In this document: positions 43,933 through 55,212 of the stretch, piece after piece
How the letters are laid out: each line of letters starts with the position of its first letter
Numbering within the stretch: position 1 is the stretch's first letter
Origin: Paralvinella palmiformis
Lineage: Eukaryota; Annelida; Polychaeta; Terebellida; Alvinellidae
Direction: 5' to 3'
DNA length: 64,000 bases
Assembly: GCA_025642065.1 (NCBI GenBank)
Contig: JAODUP010000030.1
Span: 1 to 64,000, forward strand
Notes under the pieces: model-generated
Seen by the model: the letters and a program-made list of their open reading frames with translations, nothing else
The model's database searches: none
Told to the model about the DNA's origin: nothing
Position numbers and translations under genes: made by a program

Positions 43933-45061
43933 GTAAGTAACTGATACGTTTTGTGGTGCTTTAGTAATATAACAATATATTTAAGTTTATGTATATGTTA
44001 TAGTTAATCTATGTAATCAGGTAATATGTATATTACCTGAAATATTCAGGTAATATGTCTATTGTTAACTGAGATTTACTTCAGATTACCTGAAACGTTC
44101 AGATAATATAAATATTACCTGATTATACAGATTAACTGTAATATATATATATATATATATATATATCCACACAAACACACAGGACGCTTCGATAGCGCGG
44201 TGGTTAGATAATTGCGTTGCAAAATTCCATGTTGGGGGTTCGAATCCAACTCATATCTGTGTTTGTGACCAGTACCAAGACAAAAGAAGCTACTTACTCA
44301 CTCACTCACTCATTCACTCAATCACATACGTATATAACATCAATTTCAGGAATTACGGGAAATCTTTGGTTGGAACAAGAATGATCCGTGACTGTCTCTC
44401 AGCGTCAACCACACGTCCGGAAACGAAAATCCTAGACATCGCCATGGAGAAGTGCTACATATACGAACACAACTCTAGCCTGCCATCGGGAGGCCACGAC
44501 ATACGAAGCGCCATGTTGTTGACGATGGCGCAGTTCAACAGACCAATAGAAGTCCGGCGTCCGGTTTGCGAATCGTACGGCAGTCCAAGGAATGGAAGTC
44601 CAAATCGACGACACAAGCAGACACCAAACAAACCGATGGTGGAGTCATTACAATACAAGAAGACACCGGAGAGTATACTGAACTCGGTTAGGGACAGTCA
44701 GACGCTGAACAGCTACTGCAGAAGGGGGACGCCGACGATGTGCGACTACTGCGAGGTTCTGGGTCCTTCTTCCTGTAATAAATGTCTGAGAAAGCTGAAC
44801 CAGCACATCGCGGACGACGTGAACAGATCATCGCCGATGTTGGAATCAACTCTAAGGAACATCGTAGCACCGAAACTGGCCAAGCTGATGGACAGAGGTA
44901 ACAGGAAGTACTGTCCGAGGAAGATCGCGGGATGCGAGACCACTCAGAGTCGCCAGTGTGATGAGAGAGGAGGAAGATTACCAGACGTTGACGGCACCCA
45001 TCAGACGACGTTAGTTAACAATGGCAAACTGGACAATGGTTGTATATCAGGATGGATATAA
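43709..45061 (+). CDS. Two-exon gene of unknown function with CxxC-x7-CxxC motif
   Basis: I do not recognise this protein. Exon 1 (43709-43932) and exon 2 (44350-45061) join at gc/gtaagt and aatttcag with matching phase to give 311 residues. The start is the ATG at 43709 (acgATGG context). The protein is basic and hydrophilic, with no signal peptide or membrane segment. Exon 2 is GC-rich compared with its surroundings and keeps a single open frame of 237 codons. A cysteine cluster at about residues 198-220 (YCRR...CDYCEVLGPSSCNKC) has C-x2-C-x7-C-x2-C spacing, as in small zinc knuckles; further Cys lie in KYCPRK and IAGCET. AATAAA lies at 45500-45505. The exon structure and clean frame argue for a real, perhaps lineage-restricted gene. 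A domesticated or captured element cannot be excluded. Confidence 0.68.
44000..44139. repeat. Nested inverted repeat in intron of the unknown gene
   Basis: Outer arms 44000-44030 and 44109-44139 pair over 31 bases with about five mismatches. Inside the left arm lies a perfect 10-base palindrome (tcaggtaata, 4-base loop, tattacctga), and more tcaggtaat/attacctga copies sit between. Structure like a small foldback/MITE, followed by (TA)n and then a SINE. Confidence 0.6.
44183..44330 (+). mobile_element. tRNA-derived SINE (third type) in intron of the unknown gene
   Basis: A-box-like gatagcgcggtggttag and a perfect B box ggttcgaatcc at tRNA spacing, followed by a unique body and a (CACT)n tail near 44297-44325. 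The acceptor stem does not close, so it is not scored as a tRNA gene. Confidence 0.6.
44350..45061 (+). CDS. Unknown gene, exon 2
   Basis: Acceptor caatttcag. Begins NYGKSLVGTRMIRDCLSAS and ends GCISGWI with stop at 45059-45061. It carries the CxxC pair. Confidence 0.68.
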
Positions 45062-45499
45062 CGGACATCAATCGGATAATGAAACGACCAGTTCGTAGTG
45101 ATTACCATTGACGTCAGTATATATATATATGTGTGGACGGAAGAATGACAGTGAAGTGGAGAACAATATATAGAGTTCATTCGTGCCCTAGGTTCTCGGA
45201 GGATAGCATCGCCTCGAAATATACCGCCCAGCTTGTAATTACGGAAACATTGTAAGCATGTGAAGTGAATCTCGTAAGTTCATGTACATAAGTTTTAAAA
45301 TTTAGCGTGTGGTACGACGAACTATTATAATTATTATGAAAACAGTATGCTATTTCTGCCATCTCGTCGAGGTATGGCCAAATAGTACCCGTGTCTGGGA
45401 GATAATTCGACCAAGTTTTCTTCTGTTTGTGATCTTAAAAAATACATTTTAGACGATTTAGATCTCGTAGTGAAAAAATAAATAACATGATTGATCTAA

Positions 45500-45505
45500 A
45501 ATAAA
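45500..45505 (+). terminator. Candidate polyadenylation signal of the unknown gene
   Basis: AATAAA about 440 bases after the stop codon at 45061; further AATAAA copies occur near 45641 and 45729. Confidence 0.35.
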
Positions 45506-47839
45506 GTTTTTAGTGGAAATGTGAAAAACAGTAACCGTATAATATTGTCATCCCACAAACAGGATACAGTAGGCCCTTGTCTATTGTTATCCGACAAAGG
45601 AGTCCACATAAACTTTATGTTGCAGTTATTGTTATAGCCTAATAAATCTCGGTAAGTTGTTCAACTTAATACGGTCTTCGAATTGCATTTATCTCAACCA
45701 ATTTGTAGGCAGATAATTTGATATAAAGTAATAAACGTATTCATCTCGTGATCAACAGCAGCGTGTTTTTAATTGGCTGTACAATTAGGTACATCATTCT
45801 TAACTATATCCAGATCAATTTGAAACGGCAAACGCTGCAGGTAGTTTCAAATCAGCATCCTGGGCATAAAAAACATTTGTGTGTCGAGTTTAATATATAT
45901 GTGTGTGTGTAGTACATTTGTATTGGAAATTTCAGTTAATATGTTAAATATCTGTTTTGTCGTGATCTTAATATCAAAAGATAAATATTTCGAATGGCAG
46001 TTGCGCGTAAAGCTGGTGTCAACATAATGTTACTGTATAGATTTTACATAAAATTCAAATGTTTATCAAATGTATTATATAGATTGTACGTGGAATTAAG
46101 TTAGTGTTTCTATGCGCATCCAATGCCGTGCCTGCCTTTAAAACGTTACACCAGTCGCCAAAAACTAGAATGCTCCGTAACTCGAATAAATATTAGGCAT
46201 CACTGACAAGACAGGGTAGATAGGCTGTTTTAAAGTTGTTTAAATGTTGACACCATGTCTTCAAAGTACACTGTGATATGAACTAGAGCCGTCATCAAAT
46301 CGAGAACTCTGGTCATATACATTCCTAACAAGGACATCGTTGTATCTGAAACTGCTGGGGGTTGTGCTCATCAAGTGAATATTCGCCTGTTTTTATTTAC
46401 GAGTAGATCTGTGGCTAATAAGACTGACATTAGACCTGGGTAGATTGAGGTTCAATTTGTGACCACACAGCCACTTGAATAGGACATAACAGTTTGGATG
46501 GCATTCGTGCATGTGGAGACGTATAATAGGCCATTATCATCGCTACTCACCAACAAATCCGTACGATTAATTCCTTTTAGGATCCAGAGATTCGGTACCT
46601 ACCACTAATGATTTATAAGTTCGCTATACAGCATGCACCATTCATTTATACACGACAGATGCCTTATGACTTAATCAATTAAAATAGACGAATCAGGAGG
46701 ATATACAAGACTTCAAGTAGAATGCTAGGCGAACGACGTTATGACTAATCTTTCTCATCGTTCACGTGATGATACTCTAAATCTTCAGATGTGCTTAACT
46801 TCCCTAATATTGTAGTTCGGAGAACCATCATCTGTCTGGAACAATTAAAAAGTACGAGAGAAAAAGAGAGTGTGTAAGTGTGCCGAATGACCGACTTATT
46901 CATTGTTAAAATCCAGGATTGTTCAATTAAGATATTTACAAGTTTTATTCTTCTTAATTGTTTGTCATACAATACATGTTTTACTGGTTAGGGTTGATTA
47001 CCGGAATTGCTTTAACATATATTCACAGACCCTTTCCATTATAGCACAATAATCCCAAGGTAGTCTTTCAAGCTGTGTAATCAATCTACCATCATCTGAT
47101 TAGGTACACACTAATGACTCATTCGGTAAATGATTAATGAGCGAGCGAGACTTGATAGTTTGTCCTGATCCGAGATAGTCGGATGGAATATCCCAATGGA
47201 TATACAGCTAATACTGGAACTTCAATCCAGATCTAGAAATCCGTAGTTAATGTGCAAGTAAATGGGGCCAATATCTGCTGAACATTATCTTTTCGGTTAC
47301 ACAATTCATTTATAGTTATCATAGTATTTTTTATCAGCAAAGTCAATCAAATGTACGTAAGATTTCAATATAAGAAATTCATGAAAAATAAAAATAGCCA
47401 TTTAAACATTTTACACTTAATATATGATATAGTTTTGTTTTAAATACTTCAGCTCATTCAGTCCAAAAACATGCCCGGTTTGATAGTCAGTATGCAGATG
47501 AGCGGAGAGCTCTTTTTAACACATTATAGTCTGCGTTTATTTATATGTATAGATCATTTATGTATTGGCTATTTATAATAAGACATGATTTTACTTATAT
47601 TACTTTTAAAACGTATCATCTTCCATTGTCACAAAAAGCCTTTCTTAGACGAAGTAAGAACAACTGAATTACTGGATCTCCAAAGGTTATATAACAGAAA
47701 CGCGGCGAAGCAGTAAATTACGGACCATATGCGTCGCCCTCATTTCAGGTCTTTAATGGTTACATCAGGCACATATGCAGAGATCAATTTTGTCTTTCAA
47801 CTAAATGACAAAATAATGCTAAAAACAAAGTACTAACGC

Positions 47840-47995
47840 AATGTAAAGCAAGAGATCTCCACTATATATAGATTCAACTCTTACCAGAAACCTTTCTGCA
47901 GATGTTCTGTTAGTCAACATATGTTGGCTTCGTACAGGTATCAAAGTTTTGAACAAACTACCAAACCAGAATAATCATCTACCATACTTGATTAT
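47840..47995 (+). mobile_element. Possible LINE ORF2 C-terminal remnant
   Basis: Frames across this stretch give CKARDLHYI, then GIKVLNKLPNQNNHLP, resembling the C-terminal region after the RT domain (RDLHIP...GIKLWNSLP). Very decayed. Confidence 0.3.
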
Positions 47996-48281
47996 ATTTT
48001 TTATAGTCTTAATCTAATACCACAGACATAGGGATTTTGTTTTGATGATGGCTAAAGGACCTCGGCTATCTGTTGCATATTGCAAAGAGCCGTTATTGAT
48101 AAATGATATACGAATGATAATGATATGATATTACTGATGAAAAATTGATGATGGCGAGGTAAACAATCTCGCATTTCAAACAAATAAAAATGTGATGAAT
48201 GTTTGCAAATTCAACAGTTATCCGTGGACTCCACAGCATATAATTATACAATTGGATATTAATAATGGAATAACATCAACA

Positions 48282-50762
48282 CTATCTATAGCATCTTTCC
48301 ATTTCTTTAGCAATTATCATATTTTCCTGTTCTATCTGCCACGGCGACGTCTTAGGAAGCGGCCTAGCCGTGTCCTGGTGACAGCTCGGCAATATATGAT
48401 GGGCAGATGTTGTGTTTTGTACATCACTCAAAGTTTCTCTAATACAATCTTTTCTAGGTAATCTTCTGACTGGTGTGGAGAAATCGGTTTTTATTAACTC
48501 TCTAGGCTTAATGAATCCTTTTTGATGCAATGCTTCAAGATGCATTGGTTTAAAATTTACCTTTTCATCACTGGCCATGCCTAACATCTCAGAATGTTTT
48601 GGTAAACCTTTTGAAATATCAGAATCACATGTAGTCAGCCTTGTTCCATTCATAAGTGCTGGTGGACATTTCACTGATATAGCTTTGGCTCTGTTAGTAT
48701 GCTCTAAATACTCTCTAGATAATTCAGAAATGGAAACTCGTCTAGAACACTTCTGTGATCGGATGCTGGTTGTTACTGATGACATTAACATACAGGTTAA
48801 TACAGCGCCATCTGGTGGGGACTTTATTGACACACTGTCTGATGAGGCTCCATCTATTGATGTCCTCCCCAAAATGGTTCCATTTGTTGGCGTTCTTACT
48901 GATACACAGTCTGAAGTGACTCCATATCTCTGCTTCATCAGTGAGGTACTGACCAATGTGGCTCCACCTACTGATATGATCGATGATTTATTCTCCATGG
49001 ATATGACATTTTCTTTAAACAATGTTACTGTGTTAGATGAATTCCCAATGCCACTAATCAGGGTTTTAGTGCCAAACTGTGGTGTACACAAAGATAATGT
49101 TGGATTCAGTTCACACATATTACGTTGTTGTTTGCTCTTACAGGATTTATCACCAGCTCTCACATTATCATTAAGATGTGAGGAAAGATTAATATAAACA
49201 CCATCAATACGTACATTATTTTCAATAGTAGATTCATCTGATGATGTTATCCTAACAGGAGGTTTCAGATTAGCTATTTCCTTGATATCAGATACATCTG
49301 AAGTAGTCACTTTGTTATCATAATCTTTTGAAGGTGTCCATTCCCGACCAGATTCTTCTGCGAGTGTACATTTGATATCAGACGACACACCTGAAGGTAT
49401 CTCTTTGATATCATGTTCACTTAAAGATGTACTTTTAACCAGTGGTTTACCCAAACAGCTCTTTTCAAGACAAGAATCACCAGAAGGGATCACCTTATCA
49501 TCAGGATCCTTATAAGAGATCATCTCATCATCACAAACAACTGTAGCAGTTATTTTAATATCAGCATTTGTAGTTACCAATTCCTCTAAACCTGGAAAAG
49601 TGATCTCAGCATTATCAGGATTAGCGAATGGAGGCTGCTCCACCTGGGAAACACCTGAATCAATATTAGCATCATCCAGATTACATCCAGTATTCCTCCC
49701 CGCATCATCACCATCTAATATTCTAATTTTTCCATCCAAATCCGAGTTATCTGTCATTTTGTCGGACTCCGAACCATTATCTAGATCGGAACTATCATCA
49801 AACATCACTCCTCTGTGATAATGCCGACGCTTGGCATGAAAAACCAATGGCGCTGGTGCTGCTTTTCTCTTCCAGCTGCCACAATTATTAGCTGGCCTTG
49901 ATTCCATCATTCTCTTAACACATAATGGAACTATGGCGGTGGTCGGCTGATCTGGATTAAGGTAGTCATTAAAACAGGACATGTCTGCTCGGTTCTGTAC
50001 CGACATCCCAAACACTCTACTACCACCACTACCCGACACTATTGGTCTGATCCTCTTTGGAGCAATGGCACGAACAAATGTGTGTAGTTCTGAGTATGAC
50101 GAATGATCTGAGTACGGGACTATATGAGTGTCGGGACAGTTCTTGTACGGCTGGAAGCCAAGTCCCGAGAAGAGTGAAGTTGGCAGAATAATAAGTGTCT
50201 TTCCATCGCTATTCCAGCTCCTTATCTTCTTCGATGATAACTGATGGAATGGCTCGACACGAATGAAACCATCCATGGGATCCGTCGTGAAGACATTGGG
50301 GAGCTCAAGAATTTTCAACTTTTCTAGCTGCGGTTCAGTGACGACAATCCATGTGCTGAAGTGATTTGCGAGATCAACCAATAGCTGTTCCTTACCAAGG
50401 TTTCTGAGTGCTATGACCACATTGTGATTAGGATGTTGTGTTATTAAGTCAATGATGTCTCGTTTGGATTGAGAACGTGGAGGAAACACGCATCGTGAAT
50501 CGCAATACGTATTGTCTAGATAGAGTACATCAACCATCTTAGAACTCAACAGGTCTAAAGGCACAGAGCCCGATAATGCCTCGTAGCGGAAGTCTCCGGT
50601 ATACAGGATTGTGCCAAAGTAGCCTTCAAAGAGAAACATAACTGATCCAGGACAATGGTTGGCATCTATAACTGTTACAGTCATCGTCTCTTCACCACAT
50701 TCATCCAAGGGTATTATATGGCTGGTATTAATCTCCAGTGGATGGACTAATTTAGGCCGAAT
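48282..50762 (-). CDS. DCLRE1B: DCLRE1B exon 2
   Basis: 827 codons including the TAG stop. Begins [21 protein letters not shown], then the rest of the nuclease fold, then an uninterrupted tail of about 540 residues in one exon. Parts of the tail repeat loosely (SDIKE..., SVRTPTNG.../SIKSPPDG...). Confidence 0.94.
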   Translation of the reverse strand: MRPKLVHPLEINTSHIIPLDECGEETMTVTVIDANHCPGSVMFLFEGYFGTILYTGDFRYEALSGSVPLDLLSSKMVDVLYLDNTYCDSRCVFPPRSQSKRDIIDLITQHPNHNVVIALRNLGKEQLLVDLANHFSTWIVVTEPQLEKLKILELPNVFTTDPMDGFIRVEPFHQLSSKKIRSWNSDGKTLIILPTSLFSGLGFQPYKNCPDTHIVPYSDHSSYSELHTFVRAIAPKRIRPIVSGSGGSRVFGMSVQNRADMSCFNDYLNPDQPTTAIVPLCVKRMMESRPANNCGSWKRKAAPAPLVFHAKRRHYHRGVMFDDSSDLDNGSESDKMTDNSDLDGKIRILDGDDAGRNTGCNLDDANIDSGVSQVEQPPFANPDNAEITFPGLEELVTTNADIKITATVVCDDEMISYKDPDDKVIPSGDSCLEKSCLGKPLVKSTSLSEHDIKEIPSGVSSDIKCTLAEESGREWTPSKDYDNKVTTSDVSDIKEIANLKPPVRITSSDESTIENNVRIDGVYINLSSHLNDNVRAGDKSCKSKQQRNMCELNPTLSLCTPQFGTKTLISGIGNSSNTVTLFKENVISMENKSSIISVGGATLVSTSLMKQRYGVTSDCVSVRTPTNGTILGRTSIDGASSDSVSIKSPPDGAVLTCMLMSSVTTSIRSQKCSRRVSISELSREYLEHTNRAKAISVKCPPALMNGTRLTTCDSDISKGLPKHSEMLGMASDEKVNFKPMHLEALHQKGFIKPRELIKTDFSTPVRRLPRKDCIRETLSDVQNTTSAHHILPSCHQDTARPLPKTSPWQIEQENMIIAKEMERCYR

Positions 50763-51247
50763 CTGTAAGGACGTTAGATAAGATCAACTTGATAAAATTG
50801 AACATCGCCAAACATAATTTTCACTGACAATAAAGACAACAAAATCCATCTAAGATCTTGTGATTGCTTTCATTCATCCCTGACATTGTCTAGTATCATT
50901 TTAAGGCTTGCTTTTTCACTCATTCGTGCAAATAAATGAGACTGTTTATATCATAAAACGAACAACTGTTACTCCTGATTAGCAAAATTTTTTTAATGGA
51001 TCAGAATTCCTAATACAGATATGTGCTACGTGCAACATCTATTATTAGCAATAGGTACCTGTAATGTGTGGACTAGCAGTCGGCCAGTTAGTGGGCTGCA
51101 GTATATTGGATGAAACCATGATGATGTCAAGCCCTTTGTGTGATCACTATGAAGATGAGATAAAAAGAACAGCCTGAGCCATGGGCGGTGTCTCAACTGC
51201 CAAAAATCTACGGCAATTGGAGTGTTCGGAATAAATGTGCCATTCAT
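48282..51247 (-). CDS. DCLRE1B: DCLRE1B / Apollo (SNM1B) 5' exonuclease, 2 exons
   Basis: Metallo-beta-lactamase/beta-CASP nuclease that trims 5' ends at telomeres and acts in interstrand crosslink repair. Exons 51247-51059 and 50762-48282, phase 0 junction (cag/gtacct; ccttacag). The start [16 protein letters not shown] matches the vertebrate Apollo start. Catalytic motifs are intact: HLHSDH at residues 31-36, NHCPGS with His99, GDFRY with Asp120, and [10 protein letters not shown] near 283. Spacing to His99 and Asp120 is the same as in human Apollo. The first 345 or so residues are the conserved fold. The rest is a low-complexity Ser/Thr/Asp-rich tail, making 889 residues against 532 in human. 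A canonical Y-x-L-x-P TRF2-binding motif is not seen near the C-terminus. Artemis and SNM1A are less likely because the N-terminus and spacing fit Apollo. Confidence 0.95.
51059..51247 (-). CDS. DCLRE1B: DCLRE1B exon 1
   Basis: 63 codons from the ATG at 51247 to LLVHTLQ. It holds the metal-binding HLHSDH. An upstream in-frame TTG is not used as start, because the family starts at MNG. Confidence 0.94.
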
Positions 51248-51365
51248 TGTCAATATTGCACGACTTCTTTAGCCATATCACAGCTGTGTATGCGCATCAT
51301 CCTGTAATAAAATTTAAAAATATACATTTAATTCTTATTGTCTGTTGGTATGCCAGTTAATCATC

Positions 51366-51430
51366 CACTTTGACACTAAGTGAGTGAGTGATTAGGGTTT
51401 AACAACACAGCGTCAATATTTGACCTTTTT
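51366..51430. repeat. Possible dispersed repeat tract in front of Apollo
   Basis: gtgagtgagtgattagggtt followed by taacaacacagcgtc. The style matches repeats I recall from molluscan genomes, but there is no second copy here. Confidence 0.3.
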
Positions 51431-52007
51431 AACAGTGGAATTAGTAATTGTCTCTTGAAAATATATCTCTTCAAAAATGATTTCCATTTTTGAGCCAGAA
51501 GTGGGTGGTGTGTCACCAGAACATATTAAATATGCTAACAGATATAAACTAATAACCCATATGTATTACAATTGACATTGTTCTTGACATTTCCAAGAGA
51601 GGACTACTAATTCCTGTATCACTCAGAGATGATGTCATTAAGTATTCTCTAAAAACAAGGATCATCCATGTTTTCACACTCATCAGATACCAAAGGAGCA
51701 TTTAACTTCATTCTACATTCTGTGTTATTCCAGAAACCACCTGACATCAGTCCGATACAATGCTGGCACATACCAGCATCTTGGCATCAGGACTTAACCA
51801 TACAAATTAAATGGGGACACTACATTATTGGAAGCATCAGAGTCACAAAAGGAACACATCCAGGAGGAATATCACCTCCATTTCTTTTTAACAGGTCCAC
51901 ATTTAATGTGTTTTGTTATGTAGACAACATCCTGTTAACCAATCTTACTGCTAGTGGAATTTAAACTTTAATAAACGTGGCAACAACATATACTGAATCC
52001 AGTGGGT

Positions 52008-53373
52008 TAGTTAGTTAGTTCAAGAGTATAATCTCTCCAGCTAAGTCAGTGACTCCGCCTCAGCTGTATTGCTCAGCTTTCTCTGGAACTCTTTATAGAT
52101 GTCATGAAGTTTGTGTCTGTTTCGATTGTGTATCTTGGCATTTTTGGTTTGTCTGGGATGTTTTGCAGGTATTTATCAAGTCTGTGCTTGAAACTGGTCA
52201 TGGAGGATCCTGGCTGGCCACAGATATTTATAGGAAGACTGTTGAAAAGCTGTGGAGCCCTAATTTGAAGGCTCCCTTCTTTGATTGCCCTAATTTTACC
52301 AGATGTACCGGTAGACTGTTTTATTGGGGGGACTGTGTCGTTGATGTGTATGATTTTATTCCAACATTTGGGGCAATTTCTTCTAGAATTTCCCAGGTGT
52401 ATAAAACTCAGTATCTTTCTATCCTCCTCTCCTGAGAGTACACTTTGAGGGTTGATAGTCGATCCCAATAATTTAACTTAGATATTGGAAGAGGGACTCA
52501 ATTTTCTGGATATCTCCAATTCTGTGTAGTGTCCATAGCTGGGAGCAGTACTCTATGTGTGGCTAGACTATGCTGCACCATAGTGTTTTCATGGGGTGCA
52601 TATCTCTGGCATGGAAAGTTCTTATGATCCACCCACATTTTTGCCCAACTTTGTTACATACTGTCTCTGTGGTCAGTGAAACTGAGAGTGTCACTCATTT
52701 GGATACCAAGGTCTTTGACACATTGGGTTTGTTAAATTTTTCTGCTGTTTGATCCAATGTATGAGGTGAAGTCTTTTATGTCCTGATTTTTACCATATCG
52801 CAGGGCAGGACATTAACGCTTGTCCGCTTTGATGGCAAGAAGGACTCTTGTATCATCTGCAAAGGATGAGACATGGCTACATGTAAATATTGTTATTTAT
52901 GTCCCCTATAAGAATGAGAAATAATATTGGGCCTAGAACAGTTCCCTGTGGTACACTACTTATCACCTTGTACAAAGTGCAGCTAGCACCATTTGCTGTG
53001 ATAGACTGGGTTCTTTCACTAAGAAAGTTATTAATCCATGTCCCAACTTTTCCGCCAATATCTAGCCGTTTCGATTTATGGCATAGGATCCCATGATCAA
53101 CTTTATCAAATGCTTTTCCAAAGTCTAGATATACAACATCAATATTTTTGCCCTCTTTTAACAAATTCAAAATTGTGTCGTAGTTTTCTAGTAGTTGAGT
53201 GAGACATGATCTTTTTGACCGGAATCCATGTCGGTTTGCATTTAAGAGATTGTTTCCCTCCAAAACAGTTACCAGTTTTTCACGGAGTACTCTTTCAAAG
53301 ATCTTAGTGAGATGGGAAGTAAGGGATATTGGCCTATAGATTTTAGGTTCTGATCGGCTGCCTCCCTTACACA
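52008..53373 (-). mobile_element. 5'-truncated LINE inserted in the opposite orientation
   Basis: Minus-strand reading: YRPISLTSHLTKIFERVLRE, GFRSKRSCLTQLLENYDTIL, VVYLDFGKAFDKVDHGIL, SSVPQGTVLGPILFLI and the catalytic SSFADDTRVLLAIK (52810-52870), then the C-terminal IRAIKEGSLQIRAPQLFNSL and KHRLDKYLQNIPDKPKMP. The 3' end shows a short (CTAA)n tail (52006-52020). Frames are interrupted. Confidence 0.82.
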
Positions 53374-53835
53374 TGGGCTGAGGTTTAACCCATTAAAGAC
53401 TACATATGTAACATTTGATACCTGTACATTCCAGCCTTGCCCCAAATGGCAACAAAACAACACATATATCTCACAGAAACTGATAATGTTAATTACTTGG
53501 GGGGTGACACTTGGAAGCTGAGCTAAAGCTCATATTGGCAACTACGTGGCTCCAGGTCAATGTTGCTTATAGGATGTGTTTTTTGGGGATTTCCACAATA
53601 TTTTAATGTACGACACAAAAAACAAAAATCCAGGGCACCACAGGCCAGGGGGCAGAATAAAACCCCATCACGCAATATCGTAAGTGTTAGGATCATTAAT
53701 AGTCTCCCCATCGCCATTATTTTACCCCCTAAATGGTTTTAGTGCCAATGGTACTTGTCAAGTGTCCATGTTCAATTATAATTCCCCACCTTTTTAAACC
53801 TATGGGCGAGCTCCCCCACATTGGCTAACTCCTAG

Positions 53836-53857
53836 ATGATGATGATTGGTGTTTTAC
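53836..53857 (-). mobile_element. SINE family A, extreme 5'-truncated insertion (22 bases)
   Basis: Only the last 22 bases of the SINE (gtaaaacaccaatcatcatc type, minus strand) are present, flanked by a perfect 13-base direct repeat ggctaactcctag (53823-53835 and 53858-53870). Confidence 0.75.
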
Positions 53858-54239
53858 GGCTAACTCCTAGAAGCAACACTGCAGGTAGAAAAGCATTCTA
53901 AAGAATACAACTATAAGGGGCTGGATTAAGTTCTGGTGCCACACACATCCAGAAACCATGAGATACATTTCGAATGCTACAATATGCCCTCTACTAGCCT
54001 ATGGTTTACAGTCCATGACTCGTAAATACGTAGATTCCATAATTTGCCATAACACTCCTTTACTTGATGCCATGAGAATACACACAATCAGCTTATCAGT
54101 GCACAAGGATATCACCATGATAAGGCTAGCGGCGATAAAATATGTCTACGCTAGCCTTATCATGGCAATATTTTCTATCGCGATTTTAAGTAGATCTCCG
54201 CAATGTTCAAACTATTTATGTGATTCTTGATGAGTTATA

Positions 54240-55200
54240 ATTAGTTTAAATTTACAAGATTTCTAGACTTGAAGACTGATTTACTGTAGAAATAACTGAA
54301 ATAATTTCGAAGTGAAACTGACCTGTCACCATCTTGGATTAGGCTGACAGTGACATGTATATTGTTTACTTTTCCCTGACGATTCATGATCAAAAGAAAA
54401 TTATAAAGGCTCAAAAAAATACTATTGGAGAGATGGTGAAATCCTAACTAAAGGAAGGATATATTACAGAAAACATTGTTGTGGGCCAGACGATCGTCAA
54501 GGAAGACATGCAGCTGGATATTATGGTCAAACTGAATTTGAATATCAATATAAAACATAAAACCAGAGTAATCCATAATATGTGTCATGGGGCATTTGTA
54601 AATGGTTAGGTACCAAATCTGGCAAATCTTTCAGAAACCAGAACTTTGTGTCAATATTTATCGACAGACCATATGTTTTCAGTGATTTCAATGGGATTTG
54701 GGGGATAAATCAAAAGGTTTAACGTTGATATCTGACTAGTGGATATATAACTAGAAGAATTAATTATTCCTGTTTTGAAACTGCCTGTTCCGTTTCAACC
54801 TCAAATAATTTACTGTTTTCATAATTTACTTGTACAACATATCATTTTGCTAAATAATTGGCATATAATACAGAAAATATATGGGCAGGCATTTTTAAAA
54901 TTATACCAGCTGCAAAACGGCCCCAGTTGTCAAGATGGTGTGTAACAGTAACACAGCTATGATTGGATATTGTTATGGTTTTCCTCAAAAACATTCATTT
55001 ATATTGTCAGTCTATATATTGTCAAACCCTCTATTGGTGGTCTGTGGGTATTTTACCCTAACAAGACTAGATCTATTGTTTAATTTACTAACAAGTAACA
55101 GTTATCAATAATGGAAACTAGATCTCTAGACCCATGACCTACTACTAATAGATCAATACGATATTATCGGATATAGATCTTATCAGGATATCTAGATCTG
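54240..55200. other. Unassigned AT-rich stretch
   Basis: No coding frame of note. The right end (55060-55200) is rich in agatct/ctagat motifs. Confidence 0.4.
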
Positions 55201-55212
55201 ATAGACCTATGC

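Larger units (their letters stand above)
45062..48281. other. Intergenic stretch between the unknown gene and Apollo
   Basis: 3' UTR of the unknown gene up to about 45.5 kb, then AT-rich sequence. Only a faint LINE C-terminal remnant near 47840-47995 is seen. Confidence 0.5.
51640..54130 (+). mobile_element. LINE remnant split by a nested LINE
   Basis: Left part (51640-52007) reads SSDTKGAFNFILHSVLFQK, GTHPGGISPPFLFN and FNVFCYVDNILLTNLTASG, then INVATTYTESSGL. The right part resumes at 53374 with HGLRFNPLKTTYVTF and continues through a YVAPGQC-like stretch to CPLLAYGLQSM and NTPLLDAMRIHTISLS. The break falls inside the conserved HGLRFNP block. The catalytic YADD is YVDN here. Frameshifts and a 22-base SINE insertion (53836) show it is dead. 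Confidence 0.8.

Noticed and set aside
44190..44265. tRNA gene
   Set aside because: A and B boxes are good, but the acceptor and T stems do not pair; a SINE head fits better.
48577..49197. Plus-strand frame of 206 codons
   Set aside because: Antisense shadow of the Apollo tail exon.
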